This document shows positions 24,801 through 36,253 of a DNA stretch of 64,000 bases, piece by piece. Under the pieces are notes generated by a model, which saw nothing but the letters and a program-made list of their open reading frames with translations, was not told the DNA's origin and made no database searches. A program made the translations under genes and the position numbers. Every line of letters begins with the position of its first letter. Positions within the stretch are counted from its first letter, which is position 1. Origin of the DNA: Tanypteryx hageni (taxonomy: Eukaryota; Arthropoda; Insecta; Odonata; Petaluridae); assembly GCA_028673005.1 (NCBI GenBank), contig CM054116.1:26327840-26391839 (forward strand), read 5' to 3'.

Positions 24801-27800
24801 AAAATGTTTCCAGAATGAACGTGTTAAAGGCATGGATTACAGTTTGACAAATAAAAACATTCACTTACTCAGCACAAATCCAGTAATGTAAGAGCCGGCA
24901 GCTCCAAATATTCCATATAGATAACGGAGAAAAAGGAATGAATAATACTCTGGCATGAGGGCAACTCCTACTCCCATTATAAGTTGCAACACAGCTGATA
25001 TATAGAAGATGGTTTTTCTGCCAAATCTACAATGAGAAAAATTAAAATTCACGCTAAAAAATAAAATGAACTTATTCTAAAAATGAAAACACAAATAAAA
25101 TATTCAGGTACAATTCAAGGTTTATGGGTTTTAGGTTTCTGATGAAACTCACAAACCACAAAACAGTGAATGGCAAGTAAAGAAAGTAATAATGAGGAAA
25201 ATGGGGTTCGGCTCCTACATCAGTAGAAATTGACCATAATGTAAGGTGAACAGACATCCTGGATTATGCTGGACAGCCCCAGATTTCGACTTCTTGTCCC
25301 ATATGGTAAAGTGTCCCGAGAAAAATGTCCTGCATTCTCCATATAAGGTTTCCCATTCCTAATGGAATTATTCATTTCAGGACTTTCTACATGAACAATG
25401 ATAAGCACATCTACTAACGTATCTACATTGTGGATTGGTTACTTTTTTCGATAAACATTAAAACCACGGAATATACATTTTTTTGTTACATTGCTTGGGA
25501 ATTGCCGCTAGTCGAGTGCGTTTAGCAGAATGTGAAGTTCAATGCTCAGTAGTTCATATATTTTGAGTTCTTTCATTCTTCTTTTCTTTCTCATGTGATG
25601 TGGTAGTTTGCAAGAAATGGAACAATTATAATTATTTCCTGAAAAATCATACTTTTATACTCTTTGTAAGTGCATTAATTAAATTTTCATTTACAAAGTT
25701 ATTTAATCCAACAATGACTAACCGCACAGGGTTTTGTCCCACATTAACTAACCTGAAGTCGATTTTGTCCTGCATTGGCTGATCTGAAATCTAGTCATTT
25801 TACCATAGTGGAAATTTTATTTTACAGTACTGACCAATAGCACAGCCAGGAATTTACTTTTGGGGTGAAAAATAATAAAAGGCATTTTTTTCCTATGGAG
25901 ATTATCCTTAATTTTCCTTGATAATTTCCAATAATAACTCATAAAAATTGCTATAAAATTGAAAAATCATAGATCACTTAATAATATATTTATTTTTAAG
26001 TTACAATTGAAACTAATGCAAAAGCAGCTTCACAATGTCTTTCTTTGACCTCTTCCACATTGACAGATCCAAAAAGGCCTCCACCATGACTTTTTAATGC
26101 AAAAGAGTGAAAAATGAGAGAAAAAATACAAAACTGGTTGTTGCTGTTGTCAATGCAAATAAGCAAAACTGCTAGCAGCAAGGCATGATTGTATTTCAAA
26201 ATGTAAAAATTCATAAAAACAATTATATTAAAATAAATTTCTTTACAAAAAATGCTGTAATTTTTAGCATTTAAATTTTAAATTTTAGCTATTAAAGAGA
26301 TTTTCATAATATGGTTCAAAATTTTTATTGACCAAATTAGGCCTATTTAACTTTGGAGGTCATTAATGAAAGTAAGAAAGGTTCATGAATTGGATTTTTA
26401 ATTAAGATTTGTCATTAAAGCAAATATGATAGAACTAGGAGAAAGATATAAAATGGTAGAAAGCCCATAAGCAAATATGTTTGTCTAAACATTGATGTAT
26501 ATATAAAATAAAAGAATTTACATTTTAGTTTTATACTATTATTGCTGTAAAAAAAGAGTTCCAAATCAAAATACCATATATACTTGTGTTTAGCTCAAGT
26601 TCTTAAGACCAAATTTTAGCAAAGAAGTAGAGGGTTGACTTATACATGAGTAATAATATTAAGTAATGGTGTTATTTCTCAGGTGGTTTTTAAACTTTAA
26701 TGAAGTAAATATTAATGTAAACAAAAGAAAGATATACTACGATTTGAATTAGTTCAAAGAAAATATTCCTCCAATTCCTAACATTCTTCTCAGATACTAC
26801 ATTACACTCTCTCCCTTTAACACAATTGTCAGTTTTCTCTACAAATTTGATGACTTAGTTTGAATTTTGTTGTGTAACTACATCTTTTAAAATCTATACT
26901 TTAAAAAAAATGGGTTCATAACAGTATTTCATAAGGACACGCTGCTAGCAGCATTAAGAAATGAGAACTGAAGTTCTGCTGGTGTTCTGGAAAATATCTA
27001 CCTAAGAACAAGACGTCATACATTGAATGAACCAAGCTTTTGAATGGGCATCAGGTGGCAATTTTAAATCCTACAGAAATAAATATAGAAAAATATACAT
27101 AAATGAAATGCAAAGATTATTGCAAATATAAATGTATAAAAAAACTATCAATAGAAAATACTTATTTTTTATATATGATGATGTTTTAACTATTATTTTG
27201 ACTTTAGTGTTCAGGAAAAGTTTCGGTATTTTAGGATATATTGTTACAAATAATGACTTTAAATAGCTTATTAGTATATTCTTTTACTTATTATAAATGT
27301 GCTGCATTATATTGTATTATTGAATCAAATGGATCAATACACACTAGGTAAACTCAAGAATGTCGTTCTATTACACCTCAAAAACTAGAGCCAGCTTATA
27401 CACAAGGTATACAAAAACCAAAAATTATTATAAAAATATGGGGATCGACCTATACAGGAGATTGACATATACATGAGTATATACAGTAAATAGTGCAAAA
27501 AATGGTCTTATAGGAAAATAAAAGCTTAAAAACAATTGAATGAAGAGACATAAGTTGAAATTGAGATCGAGACAAGGAAATAATTTTTGGAACTTTGCAG
27601 TAAGAAAATGCCCTTAAAAGAGAAACTTATTTCAAATGTCAAAAATTGGATAGATTTGTTTTTAGTTTAAAATAACAAACCCCTAAGTTAAAGAGATTTT
27701 TGCTGGAATTTTATTTTACAATATTTTTAAAAACTGCTGTTACTGAACTAAAATTACAAATAATTTACAGAAATTCTGCATTATTTTGGCTAGGTGACCA

Positions 27801-30800
27801 CAGATAAATGCATTACCAAAATATCAGTCAGCTTTAGACCAGTTGGTATGAAGCATCATATCTTCTCACTACCAAAATATTACACAATTAGTTCTTCCCA
27901 CTTTATATATGTTATTCTTTTCTTTATCTTATGATATTAGTATGGTTAACTCACTGATTAACTGTACCAATGGAGAGTACAGGAAAATGGAAAATTGTAC
28001 AAAGATAACATTTACGATGAGAAATTTTATATTAGTTATTAAATAAATGAAGAATAAAAAATTCTGATGAATCAATTGGGTTAAGAAAATGACTATGCAC
28101 ATTAAAGTACATATAACTGCTATACCAGAAATTTTTAGGGAAATTATTGTGAATAATATAATTTGATAAAATTATTTTAACCTTTACTGTGCAGATTTAA
28201 ATGGCCACCCACCAACAGCGCCTGCATTTTGTGTACATTTAAGTGTATGCACAGCCGATAAACGTTAATGGGCAGAAATCTTCAATGGCTATTTTAATTT
28301 GCAAATATGACACGCAAAAATCTTTTTTTAGCATTTCCTTGAGTGACTGTAATTTGTGAAGGTAATTAAAGTTTTCCTCCACATTCAGTATGTTTCTTCC
28401 ATAATTATCTAACAGTAATATCATGACAAATTTGAACAACTTACCTATCAGCCAAACTACCCAGTGTGACTGCTCCTGTGAATACTCCAAACATGAATGA
28501 ACTCTGTGCTACAGCACCCATCCATCTTCTTGAGCATACAAAATCCCACTGTATTAAGAAAAAAGGATTATTTTTGTCTTTGATCCTTAGTAGTTTATGC
28601 CTGATAACTACAGGAGTTAACAAATACATTTAGGACCAACTGAAACAACTTTTGATTGATTGGTTAAAGCATTCTATTTAAAGCGTTTTTCTTGTTATGA
28701 GAAAAAATAAATTACATATATATTCATTATGATTTCTACAAAATTCAGAAACAAGGCTCCATATAAAAGACAATGATTTCTCTCTTCATAGCACAACCTA
28801 CCGTCCTTGCTAAAAGTCTAGCCACCCGAGTTTGAGACCATACATCTCGAAAACAAGCTCAATGATTTTAATGGGGTGAAAAGTAGCGGGTAGAGAATTT
28901 ATTTCTATGTTAATTGATGCAATACATCTTAAATTTTTAGTCTTTGTTAAAATATTTTATATTGGTTGTATTTAAAGAAAACACGATTTTTTGACCTGGA
29001 AATCCGATAAGATCAATTTGAATGTTGACATCTCAGAAACCCTACAATGTATCAATTTGCAATTTTAATAGCACTTTCCTAAAAATAATAGAAATAAGTA
29101 ACTGGAAGCATTATTTTATAACTGCAACATTTTGTTACATTTCTGAAATTTGGCTAACTTTGTCAATATTGGATTGTTTTTAAAGTTAGATGTACCCTTG
29201 TCACCAGGCAAATGCCTGGTGCAAGTTGATACATTGTAGAGTTTCTGAGAGGTAAACATTCAAATTGGTCTTATTGGATTTCCAGGTCTAAAAACCGTAT
29301 TTTTCTTCAAATATAGCCCAATATAAAATATTTAAACAGACTAAAAAGTAAAGATGTATATCAATTAACGTAGAAATAAATTCTCTACCCACTACTTTTC
29401 ACCCCATTAAAATCATTGTGGTTGTTTTCCAGATATATGGTCTCAAACTCAGGTGTCTAGACTTTTTGCAAGGACAATAATATGTATCCATCACCTAGTT
29501 CCTTTGGTCTTTCATGTGTTTTTCAACCCTACTTGACAACTGGAGTACATTTTTAAAATGTTACTGGGTTTGTGGGGAAAAAAATCCTCACCAGTGATCA
29601 CTATTTGTCTGTCTTCACACACATACATGTTTACGGGATGTTACTCCATGGCAGGGACTTTATCAATCACACAATGAACACACATGGGTTTAGGGATGTT
29701 TAAACCTCTCCAGAGACCCAGTAAAAGACACACTCACAGACACACAGAGTATTACTTGACGAATACGTATTTCGATCACAAAGTTATCCTCTTCAGCATC
29801 ATCTGAAGGAAAAAATCAAAGAACTGACAAGAACATTGGGATTGGGAATGGCTGTCAAACAATCAATGGGAAGTGATTAAAAGTAAACAAGCCAATGAAA
29901 CGAAATTGGAAGGGATTGGTTAGAAAAAGATTGTAGTAAAATGTAGGGGTGAAAGACGTAAGGCAGGGAGGGGGGAGAATAGCTACAAATAAACTTTATG
30001 GAATTATTTAGGAGTTTTGTACAATGTAAAATAGTCAAATTTAGAAAACTGATAACCTAATTCAAAAATTCTTAAAAGTGGCACTTCAATCAAGGAGTGT
30101 TGGTAAAATATGCATATTCTAGAAGTCTCCTTGTGATTAATTACATAAACCAAAATATACCAGCAATAATCAAGAAAGGGTTCTTTAAAAGAACAAACCT
30201 CAAGACAAATGGGTATAAATGTCAAAAGAAAGATATAACTATTTGATAAATATTGAAATTCAATAAAATCTTTGACAAAATGTACATACCTCAATAGCTC
30301 TTGAGGAGGAGTGATATGTTTTATCATAAACCCATGCATCACAGCTATAAAGTGTGTCATTTTCTCCAATATAATGACACATATCTATTTCACCAGATGG
30401 TGTTTTAGGAATGTAAATATCTGCTTCAGAAGAGTTAAATATAGCTGTAGTTTGATTCTCCAGTTCAGGAATAAGGCACCTACCATAAATAGCAAAAAGG
30501 AAACAAAAATTTTTGTAAAAAAAACATTGAGTATTTCTTTAGGTTTAATATTATTTGAAAATTTCTTATCAATAACAATTCATATCCAAAGAGGATTTTT
30601 TTAACAAGCTAATATTTCTGCCATCCATTAAAGATTCTCCCTTTTCATGAAAAGTGAGTTGTTTTTGCATAAAGAAATTGCAATGCTAGCATATTATCAG
30701 TAGAATATATGAAATTCCACAATGATAGGGATAAACTTTCATTAATTTTAGCACCTAATATTGCACAGTTTTACCAACTAAGATACAGAAGTTTAAGAAT

Positions 30801-31506
30801 CTATATTCTACTTTCAAAAATGACTACATAGAAATGGTTGCTGATATTAATGAAATAATACCAGCATTCCACAGTAGAAAGAAATAGTCACGAGAGATAC
30901 AGCTACTTTGAAAGAATGAAATAACTTGAGAAAATTGTATTGCTAAGCAATAACCATGAAACTACAGTGAACATATGAAAATATCCCTCCATTCACTCTG
31001 CGCCTTACCAATTTGGAAACCAACACATTACTGCATAGGCGATTTCACCAAGAAGCTTCCTTTCAAAGTAGAAGAAATGTAAAAGGAATCTGCCATTTCC
31101 CAAAATCAATAAGCAACTGCAATTATATACAGAAAAATATTCTTTTCGGATTAATAGAATCCTCTTATTATGATCTTTGGTGCTCTAAGTCTTCCGAAAA
31201 CATTATTATAATCCTAAGTAAGGATTTTCTCCTCATTCCGCTTTTAAATTGTATCCATATCTGCCTCTTTTAAGGAATCGGTTCAGAGCAATATACAAAA
31301 CAAAATAAATGCGAATTTATCCTGCTGGAAATATGGCAAGAGCCAGGATAGGTCATAACTTCTGTAATTATTATTAAAACATAGATGTGTGTACCTGTGG
31401 TCGGGAACGGCAGCAACGAATACCAGGCTCAGCATATGGATTCCCGCTGTTCCACCAGCGAGGATATGGAGAAAGAACTGCTTTCTCTGATACGCACCGA
31501 ATTCAC
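12857..31506 (-). CDS. SLC22 organic cation/anion transporter, nine exons, N-terminus missing
   Basis: A plasma-membrane MFS transporter of the SLC22 family. Exons in transcription order: 31506-31395, 30479-30290, 28548-28445, 25026-24869, 21191-21023, 20356-20084, 17262-17048, 14930-14740, 13159-12857. All borders are GT/AG, phases agree, and the chain gives 571 residues to the stop. Numbering from the first visible residue: GEFGAYQRK at 1-9; large extracellular loop at about 38-100 with Cys39, Cys72, Cys84 and glycosylation sites Asn46, Asn53, Asn78; MFS motif GSLADRFGRK at 131-140; WLIDESPRWL at 245-254; a long cytosolic loop to 335; WFANSLVYYGLSLN at 336-349; second MFS motif MDRTGRRP at 379-386; YTAELFPTVVRN at 437-448; LPETLNQPMPQTLEEGE near 498; then a hydrophilic tail. 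A short first coding exon upstream of 31506 was not found. The substrate cannot be told from sequence; cation and carnitine-type relatives are both possible. Confidence 0.95.
13527..13774. mobile_element. MITE in SLC22 last intron
   Basis: The left end GGACCATCCATAAATTATGT is matched on the opposite strand by GGATCATCCATAAATTGTCA at the right end, giving about 248 bp between termini. No coding capacity; TSD not resolved. Superfamily uncertain. Confidence 0.5.
15121..15320 (-). mobile_element. Helitron 3' end, minus strand
   Basis: On the minus strand this reads CCCGTTATATTTGACGGG (a stem-loop), then CAAATCTG, then CTAG followed by T. That is the standard Helitron 3' terminus: hairpin, short spacer, CTRR, insertion before T. 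The same hairpin with a different spacer occurs at 37586 and 47052. The 5' end was not located; the element is interrupted by the Tigger copy at 15325. Confidence 0.65.
15325..16060. mobile_element. Tigger/pogo-type element, internally deleted
   Basis: The terminal inverted repeats CAGTAAAACTCTGTTATAAC and CAGCAAAACTCTGTTATAAC agree at 19 of 20 positions and are flanked by TA on both sides (15323-15324, 16061-16062). At 736 bp it is far shorter than a full Tigger and keeps only the transposase N-terminal domain. It interrupts a unit of the 183-bp repeat seen next to it: the flanks match the uninterrupted copy at 16240-16250. Confidence 0.9.
15728..15916 (+). pseudogene. Tigger/pogo transposase N-terminal HTH fragment
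   Basis: The frame reads MSTKRKTYTIKEKLNKIDRV, then a second helix segment ASLFQEFGIPEETIRGWIEE and DKLQLL. This is the CENP-B-type helix-turn-helix found at the start of pogo/Tigger transposases. Nothing of the DDE catalytic core follows; the frame ends after 62 residues. Confidence 0.75.
16064..16380. repeat. Tandem duplication, 183-bp period
   Basis: The unit beginning GTTTTAAAAAGAAAACAATA at 16064 recurs at 16247 with few changes, including the block ATCTTGATTAACATACC. A third partial copy lies at 15275-15322, just before the Tigger element. It probably belongs to the interrupted Helitron. Confidence 0.85.
17415..17581. mobile_element. Short inverted-repeat element
   Basis: The left end GGATTTTTGAGGGTTCTGTC pairs with GGAAACCGAGGGTTTTGTCC read from the right end. 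The interior is less AT-rich than the intron around it. No TSD recognised. Confidence 0.45.
17784..18122. mobile_element. hAT-type MITE
   Basis: The left end CAGGAGTTGGCAATC and the right end, reverse complemented CAGGAGTCAGCAACC, bound 339 bp. TSD GATTAAAC (17776-17783) against GATTAAAT (18123-18130), 7 of 8. Just inside the right end, read outwards-in, is the GGCCCGTGGGCCACATGTGG block typical of Charlie/SPIN-like hAT elements. No coding capacity. Confidence 0.92.
19085..19800. repeat. Diverged direct repeats
   Basis: GACAGCTCTTCTGAATC...GTTTTCCACTGATAGGATTTTCC near 19085 resembles GATAGCTCTTATTAATT...ATTTTCCAAAGATTGGATTTTCC near 19645. ATGGTATTGTAG near 19592 resembles ATGGCATTGTAG near 19750. 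No terminal repeats, so the family is unknown. Confidence 0.35.
20627..20757. mobile_element. Diverged copy of the 'GCATTTCGGCT' MITE
   Basis: The left arm CTAAATGTGCATTTCAGCTA continues with CAGCCATCCTTCATGG and pairs with TTAGATGTGCTTTTGGCT from the right arm. The sharper copy is at 56822-56980. Confidence 0.45.
21932..22178. mobile_element. hAT-type MITE with perfect TSD
   Basis: CAGTGGCGGCTCGT at the left and ACGAGCCGCCACTG at the right bound 247 bp. The 8-bp flanks CTCAGTTT (21924-21931 and 22179-22186) are identical, indicating a fairly recent insertion. No coding capacity. Confidence 0.95.
22233..22473. mobile_element. piggyBac-type MITE
   Basis: The element begins CCCTTTCAGGT and ends ACCTGAGAGGG, flanked by TTAA on both sides (22229-22232, 22474-22477). 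TTAA targets and CCC...GGG termini are the piggyBac hallmark. The interior has three spaced copies of GTCGACAT or a close variant, the last adjoining the right TIR. Confidence 0.78.
22571..22880 (+). mobile_element. tRNA-derived SINE with conserved central domain
   Basis: The head has an A-box-like TGGCAGAGTGA and a B-box GGTTCAACTCC at tRNA-like spacing. Downstream is a block with CTTTCGGAAGAGACGTTAAG, then TTCGTAAGAGTAGGC, TACCAGGTTTCC and TAATAATCC. Those words in that order resemble the central domain shared by V-SINE/MetaSINE-type elements across distant animals (family knowledge from memory). The 3' end is (CAAA)n-like. Confidence 0.75.
23045..23128 (+). pseudogene. LINE endonuclease start, fragment
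   Basis: The frame IKIRIGTLNVRRLLRKDKLV followed by NLQSIL matches the opening of the apurinic-endonuclease domain of non-LTR retrotransposons (usual pattern IRIGTWNVRSL). It ends in a stop after 27 residues and no reverse transcriptase follows. Confidence 0.55.
23943..24735. mobile_element. 'ATATAAGCCGA' repeat element
   Basis: ACCGTATTTACCCGAATATA followed by AGCCGACCCCCAAAAA at the left end, and CCCATATAAGCCGAGGGGTG at the right end, are familiar termini of a DNA-repeat class common in arthropods. The interior is AT-rich, non-coding. Exact borders and TSD are unclear. Confidence 0.4.
26572..27487. mobile_element. 'TATACTTGTGT' inverted-repeat element
   Basis: CCATATATACTTGTGTTTAG at the left and TGTATATACTCATGTATATG (reverse complement of the right end) form terminal inverted repeats, with TTGACTTATACATGAG also near 26636. 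Related in layout to the element at 23943. About 0.9 kb, no coding frame. Confidence 0.5.
28181..28264. mobile_element. Very short piggyBac-type MITE
   Basis: TTAA at 28177-28180 and at 28265-28268 flank 84 bp. CCTTTACTGTGCA at the left pairs loosely with CGTTTATCGGCTGTGCA from the right. Confidence 0.4.
28801..29477. mobile_element. Tc1/mariner-type foldback element with ~260-bp TIRs
   Basis: CCGTCCTTGCTAAAAGTCTA at the left pairs with TTGTCCTTGCAAAAAGTCTA from the right, and the pairing continues for about 260 bp per arm, through AATGATTTTAATGGGGTGAA, GACCTGGAAATCC and CTCAGAAAC. TA lies at both borders (28799-28800, 29478-29479). Total 677 bp, no transposase frame. The terminal word resembles Tc1-family ends. 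Transcribed RNA would form a long hairpin. Confidence 0.88.
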
Positions 31507-31973
31507 CTTTGGAGAAAAACAAAATTTTCAATCAAAATTTAAGATTTTATTCATCAAACCAGTGCTCGAAATGAGCCGGAACGCCGTTCCGGTTCGCCAA
31601 ACGCGTCTGCAATATCGTCCCGTCAGACATTGATTAATACCGTTCCGGATAGTTAATTAGATCGTTAATGAAGCATACTTTATTATTCAATAGTAGTTGC
31701 ACCAGCGCAAAGAGTGCGCGGAATATCTCCATCTATAAACACTGAAAAATGTTAGGGCGGAGCGCATACACGCGCAGATCCCGTGTTATGATTTTCAGCT
31801 ATTTAGGTGTGCGAATTTCGTGTCCGGAATCCTGGTAACTGGTGCATAACAGGTTATACTGAAATTACTACCCTTCCATCTAGTGACTGAGAGACACGTA
31901 CGTTCCGAACCCATTCTAAAATAGCTCAGCGCTTTACAAATAAGCCATTTATGGTTCTGAGAATAGTTAAGGA
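31507..31973. other. Sequence upstream of the first visible SLC22 exon
   Basis: I looked here for the missing N-terminal exon (it must end one base into a glycine codon on the minus strand) and found none. A palindromic GGAACGCCGTTCC occurs near 31579. The missing exon may lie far upstream. Confidence 0.4.
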
Positions 31974-32235
31974 GAGCGGTTCTCAACCTTTTGCATCTTG
32001 CGTCCCACCAACCATTATTTCAAAAAACCCGGATCCCACCATGATAAAAACAAACCCCATATTTTCCAAGGAGTGGGCTTTCATGGCACTTACATATTCG
32101 TATTATATTAGTCATTAATTGGAATTTTTCAGGAACTTAAATATTGCAATAATTTTGTATGTTTGATAATAATTAACTTCGAAACATCTGGTCCCACCTA
32201 GGCGACATTCGCGTCCGGCTGGATGAGAAACAATG
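31974..32235. mobile_element. hAT-like MITE
   Basis: GAGCGGTTCTCAACC at the left and CATTGTTTCTCATCC from the right are decayed forms of the CAG-GGTTCTCAACC terminus. Inside the ends are CTTGCGTCCCACC and GGTCCCACC. The flanks GTTAAGGA and GTTTACGA agree at 6 of 8 positions. Confidence 0.72.
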
Positions 32236-32528
32236 GTTTACGATCCTGGGTTCCAGGGCCAGCTCGAGGTACCGGCAAGCCGAGCGTCTACCCAGGATGC
32301 CGAAATTTAAGGGGCAGTTGCTAAACTATTTATATGTGCTTTATTTGCCCGTAGATTAGTTAACATTGGTAAGTAGTGGATGTCGCTGAATAAGCAGACA
32401 TCTACAATGGCATTTCCCCAATATTTATTATGATTTTTTAATTTCACCACTATTTTAAAGCAGTAGAATACGATTAAAATGCTTTCTTAAATATTTTCTG
32501 AAGCTGGACACAAACAAGCGGAAGCATT

Positions 32529-32807
32529 TCAACAAATCCTAACCTCTCCAACTAGTGTAACGGCGTAGCTCTTTTGCTCATTCTTCTTCTCTAGCTTTTT
32601 TTCATTAAATCGCACATTTACACAAATGGTTCGTTGTAAACAATTTCCAATCCAGTTAGCTTTCCTTTTTCTTATCAGTTTTACTATCATCGTCTCTCCT
32701 TCTCTCTCTCTAATTCTTATAAACAATTTCAGTTTTCTTTTTATCCATTCAGAACTTTCTGCATTCTTCTTACAAATAAGGTTGACAATCACGGACATGC
32801 TGATCAA
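32529..32807 (-). pseudogene. LINE ORF2 C-terminal fragment
   Basis: The minus-strand frame contains IRKRKANWIGNCLQR between a hydrophilic start and a lysine-rich end. The word 'KRK-x-x-WIGHxLRR' followed by a basic stretch is common near the C-terminus of insect non-LTR reverse transcriptases. No other ORF2 part is present. Confidence 0.45.
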
Positions 32808-33345
32808 ATCGTGATAAAACTATAAGAAACAAATAATAGCGCCGATTCTTTTGACGGATGTTGATCTGATTGATGCTTATCAGAGAAATTAAAAAACTCG
32901 TTGAAGGAAATGACCACCGTGGCCGATAAACATTTCCGGTTCATTTCCCCGACGCGATTATAGTTGACGGAAGGTTTCATTTGCGAAATTAAAAAACGGA
33001 GCGAAGGCTCACTCTGCTGTGCCCATCGGCCGCCATGATGCTAAAGCCTATTAAAAACAGGATGATGCAGACTATTGGTTCAAAAGTTAATAGGGGACGG
33101 ACAGACCGACAAACAGACACAACGACGAAACTATAAGCCTATTTCCATTCTGGAAAGTAGGCTAAAAATACAGACGCAAACGAACTTAGCGAAAATTGGT
33201 GCAGCATTCATTGCACAGACTTTCTTATATCCTCACTCTTCTTGTCCAAGCAATAATGACACTTACATTAGCGAGTATCTTCGGGCTGAACATATTTTCT
33301 CACTGTTATTCTGGTAGCAACAATGTGTCTCTATAGCTATATGAA
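32808..33345. other. No gene seen
   Basis: Mixed repetitive sequence with a GC-richer patch at 32930-33020. A block at 33095-33140 with GACGGACAGACCGACAAACA resembles Helitron-type 5' sequence in reverse orientation, but no end could be defined. Confidence 0.35.
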
Positions 33346-34715
33346 TCATTATATACATAATATTCTTATTCTGTCCGCCCGTTGGTCCGCCGGAACGCTC
33401 TATAGAAATCCCCATAACAGAACACTTTAAAAAAATCTCTTTTTTCACTTGCAGGCTGTTTTCTTTTGCAAAATTAAATTAGAAGTAATTGATCTACAAT
33501 CTTTAGACGGGACCATTTTAAAGAAAAATATACAGACTCATATTATTATCATCGACATTTGCCTTCGATTCGTAATCGCTCAAGTTATACGTTTCAGTCA
33601 CATTTATTGGAAATTTTTTAGCTTTTTAACGATATGTTGTATTGTCGATCGTGTCACTGTTAAACCTCGAGATTGTATTGTCGTCCTTATACTATATGTT
33701 TAAGAAATGCGTGCTTTGAATGCTTTAGTCGAGAGAGAAAGCACCGGAATATTTTATAATTAAAATAGTGTTTTCATTAATTTCTTTTCAGTTAACTTCT
33801 CATTGAAGTTATTGTAATTAACAATATTTATAGTTATTGTTGCAGTGAATCTTATAATTTACCTGAGTTATAAATTTGAATCGCAAATATGACACACGCA
33901 AAAATCCATTTCTTGACATGCAGAACTTTTTCGTTTACATTTTAAAATATCTCAAGGATACTGTATTTAACTTAAAAGGAGATTTTGCGAAAATTGGTAA
34001 ACGGATTTTAACGAAACTTTTACAGATAAAAAAAATATATCGAAAATAAGCTGATACCTGTTTCGGATTTTTGTCCCATGCTGCCTCGTTTTCGAGTAAT
34101 AAATATTTTTAAAACATTATTTTGCGCCGATTTCAATATTCAGATACACGTAAGCCTAACCTATTAAAGTAATCCGTCGCGCCTTTAATTCTTCATAACT
34201 TTTATACCATACGAGATAACACAATGAAAATTCGTACGTAGGTTCATATAGCAAGCCTTAAGATTTAGGTATTTTAAAATTTTTTTATCATTTTAAAAGC
34301 GAAAAAAAATTTCCATTATAAAATACATTAAAGACTGAGTTTTGATAATGCAGGCTTTTGTTCATTTGCCTATATAAATTCGAAAAATTAACATAACTTT
34401 CGGATCTGCATAGTTTTAAAGAAGAATGATCAAGGTTTCTTATTCTTACAGTCCTTTTTCGTCTTCGATTCGAAATCGCTCGCACTTCACGTTTATTCCC
34501 ATTAGTAGACAAAATTTGAAGTTTGAACAATACCTTGACGACAATGACATTGTTAAATCCCGAGGATTTCTTGTTGTTTTAATCCATGTTCCATTCCCTC
34601 TTCCTCTCCCCTCGCTAGAAATACGTAATAAGATATTACCCTTCTAGATTTCCCAATGAAATTCAACAGGATTTTACGCTAATATATTATATAAAAAGAA
34701 GTTCTCATTTTAAAG

Positions 34716-34799
34716 GGTGGTGGTGAGGGTGGTGGTGGTGAGGGTGGTGGTGGTGGTGAGGGTGGTGGTGGTGGTGAGGGTGGTGGTAGTGAGGGTGGT
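34716..34799. repeat. GGTGGT/GAGGGT minisatellite
   Basis: Alternating GGTGGTGGT and GAGGGT units. The proline-rich minus-strand frame across it is a product of the repeat. Confidence 0.95.
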
Positions 34800-36055
34800 A
34801 CTGAATCTATTAAGTAATTAGAGGGAAGAAGAAAAAGAGAATGGGAATGAGCAGAAATGGAGAAAGATGGAGAGGACATAGCATTTATATAAGATTAAAA
34901 GAAGCTGCAGTACAAAAATAATATTAATAAATTACAATTGATTATAAAACATTTTATGCTATCGAATCATGCGCCTTTGCCAAATGGTGGGAAATCATAA
35001 AACTAAATATAAGGTAGTTTTCAATGGATTTCTTTAAACAATAATACAGCAAATATTTCGAACCGAATTTCTAATAGGGTTGAAAAAATAACTTTACGAC
35101 TTTTAATTAAATTTCTTTAAATAAATCCATTTTTTTTAATTCAAAACTAATATATGTAGTTAAAATATAGCTAAAACTCATTGAAGTTCATGTATTTAGT
35201 TCATAATTAGTTACTACACAATTTTCCTTCGATGGCAAATTGACTTCAATCACATTTTATCCTGTTTTTACGCGTTAATAAGAGTAAAATAATTCAAGTA
35301 TTAAGTTACACTCTCTACGTTTGAAACAAGATTGGAAAGGTGTACTCCATGTTGGAGTACCCAGTTTCCAAACGCGTTCTTTGAGATTTCACAATGTTCT
35401 CAATATTTTTCGCTCAGATGAGTATTCAACGAGAAGCTAGCGAGGTACGTTGTAAAATACACGTAGGTCTTTATGTAAAGTAGTCGTAGTTCACTTCGTG
35501 CAAAGACGCATAATAACTTATGTGACCAGATAAATGCGCACAAGAAAAAAGCCCACACGGAAAATCCCTACAGAAAAAAACCCACTGTCATAAATGCTCA
35601 CATGAAAAATGCTCACACGGAAAAATGCTCACACGGAAAAATGCACACACGGATAAATGCACACACGGATCAATACTCACACGGACAAATGCTCACACAG
35701 AAAAATACGCATATAGAATAATTCTCACATTATTTTTAGTTTACAAAAAACAAAAATTATTTCATATTTCAAAACGCAACAAAATGTTGAATTTATATAT
35801 TTTACTTCTACTTCTATACGATGCATTTTAATATAACTTTTATTTTTGTATTTTAACCTTGAATAAGTTTGAGGAAATAAAATGCTCTGGTTTAATTGCA
35901 ACTAAACCCTTTTATTTTATTTATAAAAATAATATTTTTTTCCTTTGTCCTACAAAGTGAAAAGTGAACACTTTTTGGTTTTTTATCAACAAACAACTAA
36001 TTCAGACATATGTCAGTGATTTATTTCTTTGTCAAGATTTTGAATATAATTTTCA

Positions 36056-36253
36056 TTACTGTAAGTTAGCCAATCTCCGCAAGTATTTCAGTTTGTCTTC
36101 CACCTGCTCATATTCCTCCACAGAAGTGACAACCAAGTCATGCAGTGCATCATATCTTCTCTTTTTCACCTCTAGACGACCTGCCTGTGCATTAGCCAGT
36201 GTCAATCTGTGGCAAGCCAGGTCCCTCTGCAGTCCATCAAACAGAAACCACAC
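36056..36253 (-). pseudogene. MULE transposase C-terminal fragment
   Basis: Sixty-five residues with HPSVW just upstream of the Met, then WFLFDGLQRDLACHRLTLAN, AQAG, KKRRYDALHDLVV and DKLKYLRRLANL. This follows the conserved end of arthropod MULE transposases: 'HPxIWxFIxxLQxE', a small-residue linker, 'KxxKYxxxxxR' and 'IxYLRxIA'. It lies about 135 bp downstream of the N-terminal piece; the DDE core between them is deleted. Confidence 0.8.

Noticed and set aside
25220..25800. Repeated words GTCC-CAGG/TTTTGTCC suggesting a MITE
   Set aside because: No consistent inverted ends or TSD could be defined by eye.
34679..34879. Proline/serine-rich minus-strand frame
   Set aside because: Generated entirely by the GGTGGT/GAGGGT minisatellite.
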